From Clostridium saccharoperbutylacetonicum N1-4(HMT) (GTDB taxonomy: Bacteria; Bacillota; Clostridia; Clostridiales; Clostridiaceae), in NCBI RefSeq assembly GCF_000340885.1, contig NC_020291.1, forward strand, positions 4,773,001 to 4,837,000: a DNA stretch of 64,000 nt, read 5' to 3'. Within the stretch, counting starts at the first letter, position 1. The number at the start of each line of letters is the position of its first letter. The position numbers and the translations under genes were made by a program. Under the pieces are notes generated by a model, which saw only the letters and a list, made by a program, of their open reading frames with translations, was not told the DNA's origin and did no database searches. Of this stretch, positions 45,323 to 55,666 are shown piece by piece.

Positions 45323-45610
45323 TTATTTTTTACTATCTACATCTTCATATTCAACATCGATAACTTCACCATTAGTATAATCATCACTTTGAATGTCATA
45401 ATCATATTTTTCATCTTGGGCATTGCTAATCTTGTCAGAATTACTCGCTTCATTTCTCCCTTTGATAAATCGAACAACTTTTGTAATAATATAAATAATC
45501 CCACCTGCTAATAAGAGCCATGGAAAAATTTTTACAAATATTTTAAATACAAAAAATAATAATAAGATTGTACCTATAATATAAATGTACTTTTTTAATT
45601 CTCTGTTCAT
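45323..45610 (-). CDS. Small membrane protein, unknown function
   Basis: 95 residues. Two adjacent hydrophobic segments (about residues 9-30 and 32-45: IIGTILLLFFVFKIFVKIFP, WLLLAGGIIYIITKVV) form a hairpin in the membrane. A basic RFIKGRN follows, then an acidic, polar C-terminal tail (about 45 residues) presumably in the cytosol. No family is recognised. The start at 45610 is chosen for AGAGGTTG upstream; an in-frame TTG three codons earlier is possible. Monocistronic between glnN and the CPBP protease gene. Confidence 0.6.
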   Translation of the reverse strand: MNRELKKYIYIIGTILLLFFVFKIFVKIFPWLLLAGGIIYIITKVVRFIKGRNEASNSDKISNAQDEKYDYDIQSDDYTNGEVIDVEYEDVDSKK

Positions 45611-45786
45611 TTCACTCAACCTCTACTCACTAAGTTTTTAATATATTCATCCAAATTTTTAATATGTTACAATTCTTAAATAACTATTTTCTAATCAAAT
45701 TATAAGCCTTTAAATCACTTACGAACTAATTCATTCAGTTCAAATTATACATCAAGAATATAATATTTACAATGTACTGATAGCAA

Positions 45787-46698
45787 CTAAAATCTTGCAT
45801 CTGTAGGTAGAAATTTATATATTAAGAAGATGGTTATTAATAATAAAAACGTAACTATAATTCCACCTTCTGGTCCAAAACTCCCACCATTAATTATACT
45901 AGGTACTAATGTCTTTACAGAATATATTGAATCAGTAATATTTCCACTTACTAAAAATCCAAAGACATCTCCTTGAAAGTAATTCCAAGTTATGTGATAA
46001 CCTATGCATATCCAAATACTTTTGGTTTTTATAAAAATATACCCCATTGTAATTCCAAACAAAAATAAATTAATATATGCTACTACACTTATTCCACTAT
46101 TCATAGAATGCATTAATGAAAAAATTATCGAAGATACTACTATAGGAATCCAGGTTATTTTAGTTTGCTTTAATACAGTCATACAATATCCTCTGCAGAA
46201 AAGTTCTTCATTTATTCCAACAAAAATAAAAATTATTAATTGAATGATTAAAGACTTTGAAAAATGTGGATTAATAAAACCATTTATAAGAACCACCGAT
46301 TTACTTAAAATCAATATTAAAGCAACTATTGTAAACGAAACAGCCCCAATGAACAATCCAACACATAATTGTTTCCAACTCTTTTTTAAATTTGTCAGCC
46401 CAATATCTTCAAGTTTACCATTGTCACCCTTCTTCCAAAATAGAACTACAAGAATAATTAAAGTTATACACTGAATTAAATATAGACATATGCCCGGAAA
46501 ATAGTTCATACTAGAAAATTGTTTATCTATTAAACCAACATCAAGATATGCTTGAGGATTTTTACTAAATAATAGTATAGAATATATCAAACAAAAAATT
46601 CCTGATATTATGATTGTTAAAATAAAATATATTAGATAGAGAGATGCTATTTTCCATCCAGATCTAACTACATTATCACTGTTTTTAATTATTTTCAT
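45787..46698 (-). CDS. CPBP-family intramembrane metalloprotease
   Basis: 303 residues, about eight membrane segments. The CPBP (Abi/CAAX-protease type) motifs are present: motif 1 NEELFCRGYCMTVL (EE and R near residues 163-168), motif 2 FSLMHSMN with His, and motif 3 IGYHITWN with His and Asn. These residues bind metal or form the active site in Rce1-like glutamic proteases. Bacterial members process small peptides such as bacteriocins or act in stress pathways; nothing nearby shows the substrate. The ribosome binding site is weak (GGAAGGG). Single gene. Confidence 0.82.
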   Translation of the reverse strand: MKIIKNSDNVVRSGWKIASLYLIYFILTIIISGIFCLIYSILLFSKNPQAYLDVGLIDKQFSSMNYFPGICLYLIQCITLIILVVLFWKKGDNGKLEDIGLTNLKKSWKQLCVGLFIGAVSFTIVALILILSKSVVLINGFINPHFSKSLIIQLIIFIFVGINEELFCRGYCMTVLKQTKITWIPIVVSSIIFSLMHSMNSGISVVAYINLFLFGITMGYIFIKTKSIWICIGYHITWNYFQGDVFGFLVSGNITDSIYSVKTLVPSIINGGSFGPEGGIIVTFLLLITIFLIYKFLPTDARF

Positions 46699-46840
46699 TC
46701 TTTTATTTTAACCCTTCCTTAATAATATTTAAAGCAGTTATCAAAACCATTTAACTTTACTAATTATTATAACTTTTTACTTAATAAAATTATATTAAAA
46801 TAACCTTAATTTTATCCTAATTAAATGAAAATCTTTTATA

Positions 46841-46877
46841 AAAAAATACCTCCAGAAAGTTTCCGGAGGTATTCTTT
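46841..46877 (-). terminator. Terminator of gltBD
   Basis: AATACCTCC/GGAGGTATT stem with inner GAAA/TTTC pairing, followed by TTTTTT on the minus strand, immediately after the gltD stop. Confidence 0.9.
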
Positions 46878-46880
46878 ATA

Positions 46881-48356
46881 TTATTCTGTTCTCAAAAATC
46901 TGTCAACTGCTATAGCAGATTGCATTCCTTCACTTATTGCAGTAACAACTAGTGATTGACCACGTCTAGCATCACCTGTTGAAAATACTTTAGGTACATT
47001 TGTCTTGAAGTCTATATCATTTGCTTTAACATTGGTTCTTGCATCTGATTCAACTCCAAAAGCTTCTTTAATATAACTTTGTGAACCTGTGAAACCCATT
47101 GCTAGCAATACAAGTTCAGCCTTCCAATTCTTTTCTGAACCTTTAACTGGTATTGGTCCAAATCTTCCATTTTCATCTTTTTTCCATTCAACCTTTACCG
47201 TATCAACACTTTCAAGATTTCCATCCTTATCGGCATGAACAGCTGTAACTGTTGTTAAATATTCTCTTGGATCTTTACCATATAAAGCCATAAATTCTTC
47301 TTGGCCATAATCAACCTTAAGAACCTTTGGCCATTCTGGCCATGGATTATTTTCAGCTCTTTCTTTGACTGGTTCACCCATTATTTCAAATTGAACTAAC
47401 GACTTACATCCATGTCTAAGGGAAGTTCCAACACAGTCTGTCCCTGTATCTCCACCACCAATAACTATTACATTTTTACCTTCTGCTGAAATATATTCCT
47501 TATCCCCATGTTTAGAATCCAAAAGACTCTTAGTGTTAGCCTTTAAGAAATCAACTGCAAAATGAATGCCTTTAATCTCATTTCTTCCTTCTACATTAAT
47601 ATCTCTAGGTTCAGATGCTCCTGTAGCAAGGACTACTGCATCAAATCCATCTAAAATTTGTTTTGCATCATAGTTGTCTCCAACATTTGCATTAGTAACA
47701 AACTTTACACCTTCTTCAGCCATTATGCTAACTCTTCTCAAGATAACTTCTTTATCAAGCTTCATATTCGGAATTCCATACATTAATAATCCGCCTGGTC
47801 TATCGCTTCTTTCAAAAACAGTAACTTTATGTCCACATTTATTTAAGGTATCAGCAGCAGCAAGCCCTGCTGGCCCTGACCCAATTACAGCAACGGTTTT
47901 ACCAGTTCTTTTTGCAGGAGGGTTTGCTTTAACATAACCATTTTGAAAAGCAACATCAATTATGCTTCTTTCATTTTCTTTTATAGTAACTGCTGGGCCA
48001 TTTAATCCAGCAGTACATGCAGATTCACATGGAGCTGGACATACTCTTCCTGTAAACTCTGGGAATGGATTAGTCTTATTTAATCTTTCATAAGCCAAGT
48101 CCCATTTATCTCTGTACACTAAATCGTTCCATTCAGGAATTAAATTATGAAGCGGACATCCTGACACCATACCTGAAAATAATACTCCAGATTGACAAAA
48201 TGGAATTCCACAATCCATACATCTAGCACCTTGGATACATTGCTTTTCCAAAGGAAGTCTTGAATGAAATTCATTATAATCTTTTAATCTTTCTTTAGGT
48301 TCTCTATTTGTTCCTACTTCTCTATCATACTCTAAAAATCCAGTTGGTTTACCCAT
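46881..48356 (-). CDS. gltD: Glutamate synthase small subunit
   Basis: 491 residues. FAD- and NAD(P)H-binding beta subunit that supplies electrons to GltB through Fe-S clusters. The N-terminal cysteine clusters (CIQGARCMDCGIPFCQ; GCPLHNLIPEWNDLV; CPAPCESACTAG), the FAD Rossmann motif VIGSGPAGLAAADTL near residue 150 and the NADPH motif VIGGGDTGTDCVGTS near 290 are all intact, and the C-terminal STGDARRGQSLVV block closes the FAD domain. It lies 13 bases after gltB in one operon. Confidence 0.96.
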   Translation of the reverse strand: MGKPTGFLEYDREVGTNREPKERLKDYNEFHSRLPLEKQCIQGARCMDCGIPFCQSGVLFSGMVSGCPLHNLIPEWNDLVYRDKWDLAYERLNKTNPFPEFTGRVCPAPCESACTAGLNGPAVTIKENERSIIDVAFQNGYVKANPPAKRTGKTVAVIGSGPAGLAAADTLNKCGHKVTVFERSDRPGGLLMYGIPNMKLDKEVILRRVSIMAEEGVKFVTNANVGDNYDAKQILDGFDAVVLATGASEPRDINVEGRNEIKGIHFAVDFLKANTKSLLDSKHGDKEYISAEGKNVIVIGGGDTGTDCVGTSLRHGCKSLVQFEIMGEPVKERAENNPWPEWPKVLKVDYGQEEFMALYGKDPREYLTTVTAVHADKDGNLESVDTVKVEWKKDENGRFGPIPVKGSEKNWKAELVLLAMGFTGSQSYIKEAFGVESDARTNVKANDIDFKTNVPKVFSTGDARRGQSLVVTAISEGMQSAIAVDRFLRTE

Positions 48357-48369
48357 TTGCCTAACCCTC

Positions 48370-51300
48370 CTATATTCCTTTGATTTCTTGGAAAGTTTTT
48401 ATTAATGCATCGTCCTCATTACATCCAAGATTTTTATACTTTTCAACAGTTTCTAATACCTTCTTATAATCTTTAGGTATTATTTTGTGGAATTTAACTT
48501 TTTCTGTTTCAAAGTTGTATAATATTTTATTTCCTTTAGGAGAGCCTGTGACTTTTACATGTTCTTCAATTAAGTTCTTTAATTCTTCTTCATCTTCTAA
48601 GCTTAACTCTTCTAATAAAATCATTTCTTCATTTAAATTTATTCTGAAGTTCGGATCTTCTTCGTAAAGATAAGCAATTCCTCCACTCATACCAGCTGCA
48701 AAGTTTATACCTACTTTTCCTAAAACAACTACTTTACCACCAGTCATGTACTCCAATCCATGCGCTCCTACTCCTTCAACAACAGCAGTTGCACCAGAGT
48801 TTCTAACGCAGAATCTTTCACCAGCAATACCATTAATAAATACTTTTCCCGAAGTGGCACCATATAAAGCAACATTACCTATTAAGATATTCTCTTCTGC
48901 AACAAAGGTTGATTTCTTTGGAGGATATACTACAAGCTTACCACCTGATAATCCTTTTCCAAAATAATCATTTGCATCTCCTTCTATTTCAAAAGTTAAG
49001 CCTTTTGGAATAAAAGAACCAAAACTTTGCCCTGCTGCTCCATTACATTTAATTGTAATTGTATCTTCTGGTAATCCTTCTCCTCCATGCACTTTTGTCA
49101 CTTCTGAACCTAAGATAGTACCAAGAGTTCTATCAGTATTAGTGATATCAACCTCTAGACTTACCTTTTCACCATTAGTTATAGCATTTTTGCATTTATC
49201 TAAGAATATTTTCTCATCCATTACTTTATGTAACTTAAAGTCATATTTCTTAGTAGCATCGAATTTAACTACTTTACCTCTGTATTTATCTGGAGTATGA
49301 AGTATTGAACTTAAGTCAATGCTCTTTGCCTTCCAGCCATGAGCATTTTCTCTTTGTTTAAGTCTATCTACTCTACCAATCATCTCATCAAGTTTTCTAT
49401 AGCCAAGCTTAGCCATGATTTCTCTAAGTTCTTCTGCTATGAAGTACATAAAGTTAACAACATATTCTGGCTTTCCTTTAAATCTCTTTCTAAGTTCTTC
49501 ATTTTGAGTTGCAACTCCTACTGGACAAGTATCTAAGTTACAAACTCTCATCATAACACATCCTAATGCTACAAGCGGTGCAGTTGCAAATCCAAATTCT
49601 TCTGCTCCAAGTAATGCTGCAATAGCAACATCACGTCCACTCATAAGCTTACCATCAACTTCTACTCTAACTCTTTCTCTTAAATCATTAAGCAATAAAG
49701 TTTGATGAGCTTCAGCTAATCCAAGCTCCCATGGAAGTCCTGCATTTTTAATAGAGTTCTTTGGTGATGCACCAGTTCCTCCATCATATCCTGAAATTAA
49801 TATTACTTCTGCTCCGCCTTTTGCAACACCAGCAGCAACAGTACCAACTCCACATTCAGAAACTAATTTTACTGATACTCTAGATCCTGTATTAGCATTC
49901 TTTAAGTCATAAATTAATTGAGCTAAATCTTCTATTGAATAAATATCATGATGCGGTGGTGGTGATATAAGACCAACACCTGTAGTTGAATGTCTAGTCT
50001 TTGCAACCCATGGATAAACCTTAGTTCCTGGAAGTTGTCCTCCTTCACCAGGCTTTGCTCCTTGCGCTAGTTTTATTTGAAGTTCATCTGCATTAACTAA
50101 ATATTCAGAAGTTACTCCAAATCTACCAGATGCAATTTGCTTGATTGAAGACCTCTTTGAATCTCCATTTTCATCTACAGTCCATCTTTCACTGTCTTCT
50201 CCACCTTCACCAGTGTTAGATCTTCCACCAATTCTATTCATTGCAATTGCAAGTGCTTCATGAGCTTCCTTAGAAATCGATCCATAAGACATAGCACCTG
50301 TCTTAAATCTCTTAACTATTTCAGCAACTGGCTCAACTTCATCTAAAGGAATTTCTTTAGAGTTATAATTAAAATCTAATAAGCCTCTTAATGTTATTTC
50401 TGCTTTTTCATCATCAATTAATGAAGTACATTCTTTAAATAACTCATAATTACCAGTTCTTGTTGCTTCTTGAAGTTTATGAATAGTTAATGGATTATAT
50501 AAGTGCTTTTCTTGACCATCTTCACCAGATCTTAATTTTTCATATCCTGGTGAATCTAATGCAAAGTCAGCAGCATAAGTTTTGTCTTTAAAGCCTTTTT
50601 CATGATTTATTTCAGCTTCTTTTTGAATTTCCTTTAAGCTTATTCCTTCAATTCTACTGATAGTATTAGTAAAGTACTTGTCTATAACTTCTTTTCCAAT
50701 ACCTATAGCTTCAAATATCTGAGCTCCTTGATAAGATTGTATTGTTGAAATACCCATCTTAGAAAGAATCTTTATGATTCCTTTAAGTACCGCTTTATTA
50801 TAGTTATAAACTGCTTTATGATATTCTAGAATTAATAATCCTTCTTCAATTAAGCCCTTTAATGATTCATAAGCCATATATGGATTTATAGCTGATGCAC
50901 CAAAACCAATCAGGGTAGCAAAATGATGGATTTCTCTTGGTTCTCCACTTTCTAATACTATTCCAACTGATGTTCTAGTTCCTTTTTTAACCATATATTG
51001 ATGAAGAGCTGATACTGCAAGTAATGATGGAATTGGAATTTTTGCTTCAGATACATTTCTATCAGATAAGATTAATATTGTATAACCTTTTTCATATGCA
51101 TCTTGTGCTTTTTCAAAAATATCATTTAATGCAGTTTCTAAAGAACTACCTTTATCAAATACTATATCAATAACTTTTGATTTTAAATTTGCATCATTAA
51201 GTGCTTTAATTTTAGCAAATTCTTCATCATTGATTATTGGTGAATCAAGTTTAAGTAATTCACAATTAGAAGGCTTGTCTTCTAATATATTTCCTTCTGG

Positions 51301-52947
51301 CCCTATGTAAACATTAGAAGCTGTAATTATCTCTTCTCTAATAGCATCTATAGGCGGATTAGTTACTTGAGCAAATAATTGCTTAAAGTAATTAAATAAT
51401 GGTTGTGCTTCTTTAGATAATACAGCAAGCGGAACATCTACACCCATTGCTGCAAGAGGTTCTGCCCCTGTTTCAGCCATTGGAAGCATAGTTGTTTTTA
51501 CTTCTTCATATGTATATCCAAAAGTTTTTTGTAATCTTCTTCTTGTTGCTCCATCATATTCAATTTTGAATTTTTTACTTTCTTTTAGCTTGTCTAATGT
51601 AACTAAATTTTCGCTTAACCATTCTTCATATGGATTTTCAGTTGCATAAGCTTCTTTTAATTCTTCATCATCTATTACTTCTTTTTTAACTGTATCAACA
51701 AGTAACATTCTACCCGGTCTTAATCTATCTTTCTTTTCAACAATTTCAGCTGGAATATCCAACGCACCAACTTCTGATGAAAGAATTAATCTTCTATCTT
51801 TAGTTATATAATATCTTGATGGTCTTAAACCATTTCTATCTAGAACTGCACCAACTTTTTCACCATCAGTAAATACGATAGCAGCTGGACCATCCCATGG
51901 TTCCATTAATGTGGCATTATATTCATAAAATGCCCTTTTTTCTTTACTCATAGTTTTACTCTTATACCATGGTTCTGGAATTGCCATCATAACCGCTCTA
52001 GTTAAGTCCATACCATTCATATATAAGAATTCTAAATTATTATCAAAGATTGCAGAATCTGAACCTTCTTTATTTATAATAGGTAATACTCTATTTAAAT
52101 CTTTTCCTAATGCTCTAGATTTAACATTTGTCTCTCTAGAGTAAACTCTATTTACATTTCCACGAAGTGTATTAATTTCACCATTGTGAATCATAAATCT
52201 ATTTGGATGAGCTCTTTCCCAGCTTGGGAAAGTGTTTGTACTATATCTTGAGTGAACTAACGCTAATGATGTTTCTACTCTTTCATCTTCTAAATCTTTA
52301 TAGAATTCTCTTAATTGTGTAGATAAAAGCATTCCTTTATATACGATTGTCTTTGAAGAGAAAGATGCTATGTAGAAAGTTTCATTCAAGAATTTACTTA
52401 TCCATCCAGCTCTTTTTTCTATATTTCTTCTAACTATATATAATTTTCTTTCGAAATCTTTTCCTCTTTTTATGCCATTAGGTTTCTTAACAAAAGCCTG
52501 AGCAATAAAAGGCATTGCTTCTAAAGCAGCTTTTCCAAGAATCGAAGAATTTGTTTGAACTTCTCTCCACCCAATCAGTTCAAGGTCTTCTTCTTTAGAT
52601 ATATCATCAAAAAGGCTCATAGCTTCTTTTCTTGCCTTTTCTTCCTGTGGTAAAAATACCATAGCAACAGCATAATCACCTTCATTACCAAGAGTCATCC
52701 CCTTAGCTTTCAATTCTTCTTCAAAGAATTTATGAGGTATATTAAATAATATTCCTGCTCCATCTCCTGTATGTTCGTCAGCACCAGTTCCACCTCTATG
52801 TTCTAACTTTTCAAGTATAGTCAAACAGTCTGATAATATTTCATGAGATTTCTCGCCATCAATGTTTACTATAGTCCCAATTCCACAAGCATCATGTTCA
52901 AAACATGGATTATATAGCCCTTGCGCATTCGGATTATTGTTTTCCAT
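48370..52947 (-). CDS. gltB: Glutamate synthase large subunit
   Basis: 1525 residues, full length. Converts glutamine + 2-oxoglutarate to two glutamate. The N-terminal class-II amidotransferase has the catalytic cysteine at residue 21 (HDACGIGTI), exposed after propeptide removal. The FMN/2-oxoglutarate synthase domain follows, with [32 protein letters not shown] and the 3Fe-4S cysteines [19 protein letters not shown]. The C-terminal beta-helix GXGXG domain ([31 protein letters not shown]) ends the protein. AAGGGGGAATTTTC precedes the ATG. The operon gltB-gltD lies downstream of glnA and its ANTAR regulator on the same strand. Confidence 0.97.
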   Translation of the reverse strand: MENNNPNAQGLYNPCFEHDACGIGTIVNIDGEKSHEILSDCLTILEKLEHRGGTGADEHTGDGAGILFNIPHKFFEEELKAKGMTLGNEGDYAVAMVFLPQEEKARKEAMSLFDDISKEEDLELIGWREVQTNSSILGKAALEAMPFIAQAFVKKPNGIKRGKDFERKLYIVRRNIEKRAGWISKFLNETFYIASFSSKTIVYKGMLLSTQLREFYKDLEDERVETSLALVHSRYSTNTFPSWERAHPNRFMIHNGEINTLRGNVNRVYSRETNVKSRALGKDLNRVLPIINKEGSDSAIFDNNLEFLYMNGMDLTRAVMMAIPEPWYKSKTMSKEKRAFYEYNATLMEPWDGPAAIVFTDGEKVGAVLDRNGLRPSRYYITKDRRLILSSEVGALDIPAEIVEKKDRLRPGRMLLVDTVKKEVIDDEELKEAYATENPYEEWLSENLVTLDKLKESKKFKIEYDGATRRRLQKTFGYTYEEVKTTMLPMAETGAEPLAAMGVDVPLAVLSKEAQPLFNYFKQLFAQVTNPPIDAIREEIITASNVYIGPEGNILEDKPSNCELLKLDSPIINDEEFAKIKALNDANLKSKVIDIVFDKGSSLETALNDIFEKAQDAYEKGYTILILSDRNVSEAKIPIPSLLAVSALHQYMVKKGTRTSVGIVLESGEPREIHHFATLIGFGASAINPYMAYESLKGLIEEGLLILEYHKAVYNYNKAVLKGIIKILSKMGISTIQSYQGAQIFEAIGIGKEVIDKYFTNTISRIEGISLKEIQKEAEINHEKGFKDKTYAADFALDSPGYEKLRSGEDGQEKHLYNPLTIHKLQEATRTGNYELFKECTSLIDDEKAEITLRGLLDFNYNSKEIPLDEVEPVAEIVKRFKTGAMSYGSISKEAHEALAIAMNRIGGRSNTGEGGEDSERWTVDENGDSKRSSIKQIASGRFGVTSEYLVNADELQIKLAQGAKPGEGGQLPGTKVYPWVAKTRHSTTGVGLISPPPHHDIYSIEDLAQLIYDLKNANTGSRVSVKLVSECGVGTVAAGVAKGGAEVILISGYDGGTGASPKNSIKNAGLPWELGLAEAHQTLLLNDLRERVRVEVDGKLMSGRDVAIAALLGAEEFGFATAPLVALGCVMMRVCNLDTCPVGVATQNEELRKRFKGKPEYVVNFMYFIAEELREIMAKLGYRKLDEMIGRVDRLKQRENAHGWKAKSIDLSSILHTPDKYRGKVVKFDATKKYDFKLHKVMDEKIFLDKCKNAITNGEKVSLEVDITNTDRTLGTILGSEVTKVHGGEGLPEDTITIKCNGAAGQSFGSFIPKGLTFEIEGDANDYFGKGLSGGKLVVYPPKKSTFVAEENILIGNVALYGATSGKVFINGIAGERFCVRNSGATAVVEGVGAHGLEYMTGGKVVVLGKVGINFAAGMSGGIAYLYEEDPNFRINLNEEMILLEELSLEDEEELKNLIEEHVKVTGSPKGNKILYNFETEKVKFHKIIPKDYKKVLETVEKYKNLGCNEDDALIKTFQEIKGI

Positions 52948-53033
52948 GAAAATTCCCCCTTGAGATAATAATATATTTCTTCTTACTTTTTACTTATTAC
53001 ATAAATCTATAAATTAAATCTTAATAATCTTAA

Positions 53034-53062
53034 GATATAATTATCGCATTAACTAGTGTCAA
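53034..53062 (-). promoter_or_regulatory. Promoter of gltBD
   Basis: TTGACA (53062-53057), 17 bases, TATATC (53039-53034) on the minus strand, leaving an 80-base leader. I found no AnnGnn hexaloop hairpin in this leader. Confidence 0.6.
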
Positions 53063-53110
53063 AATACGAGTAAGAATATCCTTTAAGAGATATAATTACT
53101 CGCATATTTT
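53061..53110 (-). terminator. Hairpin after the ANTAR regulator gene
   Basis: ATATGCGAGTAA and TTACTCGTAT pair (one bulge) around a 20-base middle, followed by TTTT. It overlaps the gltB -35, so termination and the new promoter are back to back. Confidence 0.6.
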
Positions 53111-53126
53111 ACTTTAATTTTGAAAA

Positions 53127-53687
53127 CTATTGTGTTTCACTTAGTATTAAACTAGCAATATCTCTCATTCTTCTCCCAGAATCCATGCTTATCTTTTGCA
53201 TATATCTGAACGCTTCATTTTCTGTCAGTCCAGAAGTAGCCATGAGTTGACCTTTAGCCTTTTCAATTAGCTTTCTATCTTCAATAGTATGTTCCAACTT
53301 TTCAACTTTTTCTCTAAGCTTCTTAATTCTCTTTTTACTTTGAAATATCAAATCAATAGCATTAGTTAAAAGCACATTAGAAATTTTAGTACCAATACAA
53401 TATATATCCGTATCTTCTTCAATAAAGGACTTATACGGTTCATTTACGATAGCTAAAAAGCTAGTTACATCTACTAAAGTTTCGTAGACATCTAGTAAAC
53501 TCATATCTTTAAACTTATATCCAACCAAGACAAGGTCTGGGGAATATTGCATAACTAATCTAATCAATTCATTTCCTGAAGTACATAGGGCTATTATTTC
53601 GTAACCTTCTTGTATCAGTAAACTCTTTAATTTTTGTGCTGTCTCAATATTGCTTAAAGCTATTATAAGTTTTCCACCTTGAGCCAT
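53127..53687 (-). CDS. ANTAR-domain RNA-binding antitermination regulator (nitrogen regulator)
   Basis: 186 residues. An N-terminal pseudo-receiver domain (GGKLIIALSNIETAQKLKSLL, then SPDLVLVGYKFKD) has one acidic residue where the phosphoacceptor would be but lacks the usual acidic pair, so phosphorylation is doubtful. A coiled-coil follows (RIKKLREKVEKLEHTIEDRK), then a C-terminal ANTAR three-helix domain (KLIEKAKGQLMATSGLTENEAFRYMQKISMDSGRRMRDIASLIL). ANTAR proteins bind paired hexaloop hairpins and prevent terminator formation. The start at 53687 follows GGTGGGG; an in-frame start nine codons earlier is less likely. It lies 41 bases after glnA. As I recall, the order glnA-nitR-gltAB is known in C. 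saccharobutylicum. Confidence 0.9.
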   Translation of the reverse strand: MAQGGKLIIALSNIETAQKLKSLLIQEGYEIIALCTSGNELIRLVMQYSPDLVLVGYKFKDMSLLDVYETLVDVTSFLAIVNEPYKSFIEEDTDIYCIGTKISNVLLTNAIDLIFQSKKRIKKLREKVEKLEHTIEDRKLIEKAKGQLMATSGLTENEAFRYMQKISMDSGRRMRDIASLILSETQ

Positions 53688-53728
53688 TGCAATCCCCACC
53701 TTAATTATTAGCAATTAGTATTACTAGA

Positions 53729-55060
53729 TTAATATCTACTAAGATAGTGTTCTAATTCCCAATCGTGTACTTTCGTTCTGTAATCATCCCACTCAGCAGC
53801 TTTTCCTGCAAGGTAGTTTTCATATACATGGTCTCCTAAAGCTTTTTTTGCTAACTCACTTTCTTGCATAAAGTTAACAGCTTCATATAAATTATTTGGT
53901 AAATTATCTATTCCATTGTCTTTTCTTTCTTGTTCAGTCATTGCAAAAATATTTGCTTCAACTTCATCAGGTGCTGTTAAATTATTCTTAATTCCATCTA
54001 ACCCTGCTTGTAAAAGTACTGCTAATACCAAATATGGATTAGAACTTGGGTCTGGACATCTTAATTCAACTCTAGTACCTGCTCCTCTTGCTGCTGGTAC
54101 TCTTATTAATGCAGTTCTGTTTTTACAAGACCAAGCCAAGTAAACTGGTGCTTCATATCCTGGAACTAATCTCTTATAAGAGTTAACTAATGGATTTGTT
54201 ACTGCTGCAACACCTTTTACATTCTTTAATAATCCTGCTATAAATTGATATGCAACTTTACTTAATCCGTTCTTGTCATTTTCATCAACAAAAGCATTTT
54301 TTCCATCCTTAAATAATGACATATTTACGTGCATTCCTGATCCATTTATTCCAAAAATTGGCTTTGGCATAAAAGATGCATGTAATCCATGTCTTTGAGC
54401 AATTGATTTAACAACTAGTTTAAAAGTCATAATATTGTCAGCTGTTGTTAATGCATCACCATACTTAAAATCAATTTCATTTTGACCTTCAGCAACTTCA
54501 TGATGAGATGCTTCAATTTCAAAGCCCATCTCCTCTAGAGCCAAAGTCATATCTCTTCTAGCATTTTCGCCTAAATCTGTAGGTGCTAAATCAAAATATC
54601 CACCTTTGTCTTGAGTGTTAGTTGTTGGATTTCCGTTTTCATCAGTTTCAAATAAGAAAAATTCACATTCTGGTCCAACATTCATTGTATATCCAAGTTC
54701 AGCTGCTTCTGCAATAGCTTTCTTTAATACGTACCTTGGATCTCCTTCAAAAGGTGTTCCGTCAGGTCTATAAACGTCACAAATTAATCTTGCAACCTTA
54801 CCTTGTTGCGGTCTCCATGGAAAAATTACAAAACTGTCTAAATTAGGTCTTAGATTCATATCTGATTCTTCAATTCTTACGAACCCATCAATTGATGATC
54901 CATCGAACATGCACTCATTGTTTAGTGCCTTTTCTAATTGTTTGTCTGTGATTGCTACATTCTTTAAAGTTCCAAAGATATCTGTAAATTGAAGTCTAAT
55001 AAATTTAACTCCATTTTCCTTTACTAAGTTAATGATATCTTCTTTTGTATACTTTGCCAT
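53729..55060 (-). CDS. glnA: Glutamine synthetase type I
   Basis: 443 residues, the GSI-alpha length. ATP-dependent ammonia fixation onto glutamate, dodecameric. [45 protein letters not shown] (metal ligands), [60 protein letters not shown] and [20 protein letters not shown] are present. The tyrosine site for adenylylation used in proteobacteria is not recognisable, so control should be by feedback and by its leader. AAAGGGGGGAG precedes the ATG, 15 bases after a terminator hairpin. It is the first gene of a unit with the ANTAR regulator. Confidence 0.97.
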   Translation of the reverse strand: MAKYTKEDIINLVKENGVKFIRLQFTDIFGTLKNVAITDKQLEKALNNECMFDGSSIDGFVRIEESDMNLRPNLDSFVIFPWRPQQGKVARLICDVYRPDGTPFEGDPRYVLKKAIAEAAELGYTMNVGPECEFFLFETDENGNPTTNTQDKGGYFDLAPTDLGENARRDMTLALEEMGFEIEASHHEVAEGQNEIDFKYGDALTTADNIMTFKLVVKSIAQRHGLHASFMPKPIFGINGSGMHVNMSLFKDGKNAFVDENDKNGLSKVAYQFIAGLLKNVKGVAAVTNPLVNSYKRLVPGYEAPVYLAWSCKNRTALIRVPAARGAGTRVELRCPDPSSNPYLVLAVLLQAGLDGIKNNLTAPDEVEANIFAMTEQERKDNGIDNLPNNLYEAVNFMQESELAKKALGDHVYENYLAGKAAEWDDYRTKVHDWELEHYLSRY

Positions 55061-55084
55061 TTTGTACTCCCCCCTTTTTTTGTT

Positions 55085-55138
55085 TAAAAAAAGGCGAACA
55101 ATAGTAACATATGCTATCTATTGAACGCCTTTGCTCAA
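55085..55138 (-). promoter_or_regulatory. ANTAR-type attenuator 2, immediately before glnA
   Basis: Minus strand: hairpin UUGAGC[AAAGGC]GUUCAA (55138-55121), hexaloop with A1 and G4. The loop and 3' arm overlap a terminator (AAAGGCG..CAAUAG with CUAUUG..CGCCUUU, 55132-55090) followed by T residues, ending about 25 bases before the glnA start. The two structures cannot form together. Confidence 0.72.
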
Positions 55139-55334
55139 TCCACTTAATGATAAAATTATATATCACTAATCACAATAAATCAATAGATTTTTTTAATATA
55201 ATAAATATTTTCGTGGTAAAAACTTTAAATTTTAAAGTTTTTGTTTTATTTTTCTTTATTATGTTAACCAAACATCTTTAACTACATTTTTTATTGTTAA
55301 TAAAATAAGCTCTGCAGAAAACTATTTTATATAA

Positions 55335-55385
55335 AACAAAAAAACGAACTCATAAAGAATAATTCATCTCATGACTCCGTTGCCA
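55335..55385 (-). promoter_or_regulatory. ANTAR-type attenuator 1, start of the glnA leader
   Basis: Minus strand: hairpin UGGC[AACGGA]GUCA (55385-55372), hexaloop with A1 and G4. Its loop and 3' arm overlap a terminator (CGGAGUCAUGAG with CUUUAUGAGUUCG, one G-G mismatch, 55379-55345) followed by seven T. It lies just 20-60 bases after the predicted transcription start. Confidence 0.65.
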
Positions 55386-55408
55386 AAATGTATTTGATTT
55401 ATGCTTTC

Positions 55409-55437
55409 ATTATACAAATGAAACCTTGTTATGTCAA
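55409..55437 (-). promoter_or_regulatory. Consensus promoter of glnA
   Basis: TTGACA (55437-55432), 17-base spacer, TATAAT (55414-55409) on the minus strand: a perfect sigma-A consensus. The start should be near 55402, giving a leader of about 340 bases with two attenuators. Confidence 0.85.
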
Positions 55438-55589
55438 CGGAAACCCATGCTTAATTGTCAATCGTTACTGAACAACATTCAATTACCACTAAAAGATATT
55501 AATTAATAATCGAAAATTGAAAACTTACAATTTCGAAAAAATTTCTTCCTTTATTTATACTATTCCCTTTTAAATTATAAATTATTCTC

Positions 55590-55618
55590 TTGAACATTTT
55601 TAGATAAATTGCTACAAT
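55590..55618 (+). promoter_or_regulatory. Promoter of the aspartate kinase gene
   Basis: TTGAAC (55590-55595), 17 bases, TACAAT (55613-55618). The leader is about 40 bases, too short for a lysine riboswitch. Confidence 0.7.
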
Positions 55619-55666
55619 CTTAGTTGTAAATTTATTAAAATAGATTATAATATGGGGGCTATTATT

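Noticed and set aside
52948..53126. ANTAR hexaloop in the gltB leader
   Set aside because: The best hairpin there has a CUUAAA loop, which lacks A1 and G4, and no terminator overlaps it before the gltB start.
55445..55666. Lysine riboswitch before the aspartate kinase
   Set aside because: The promoter leaves only about 40 bases of leader and no L-box features are visible.
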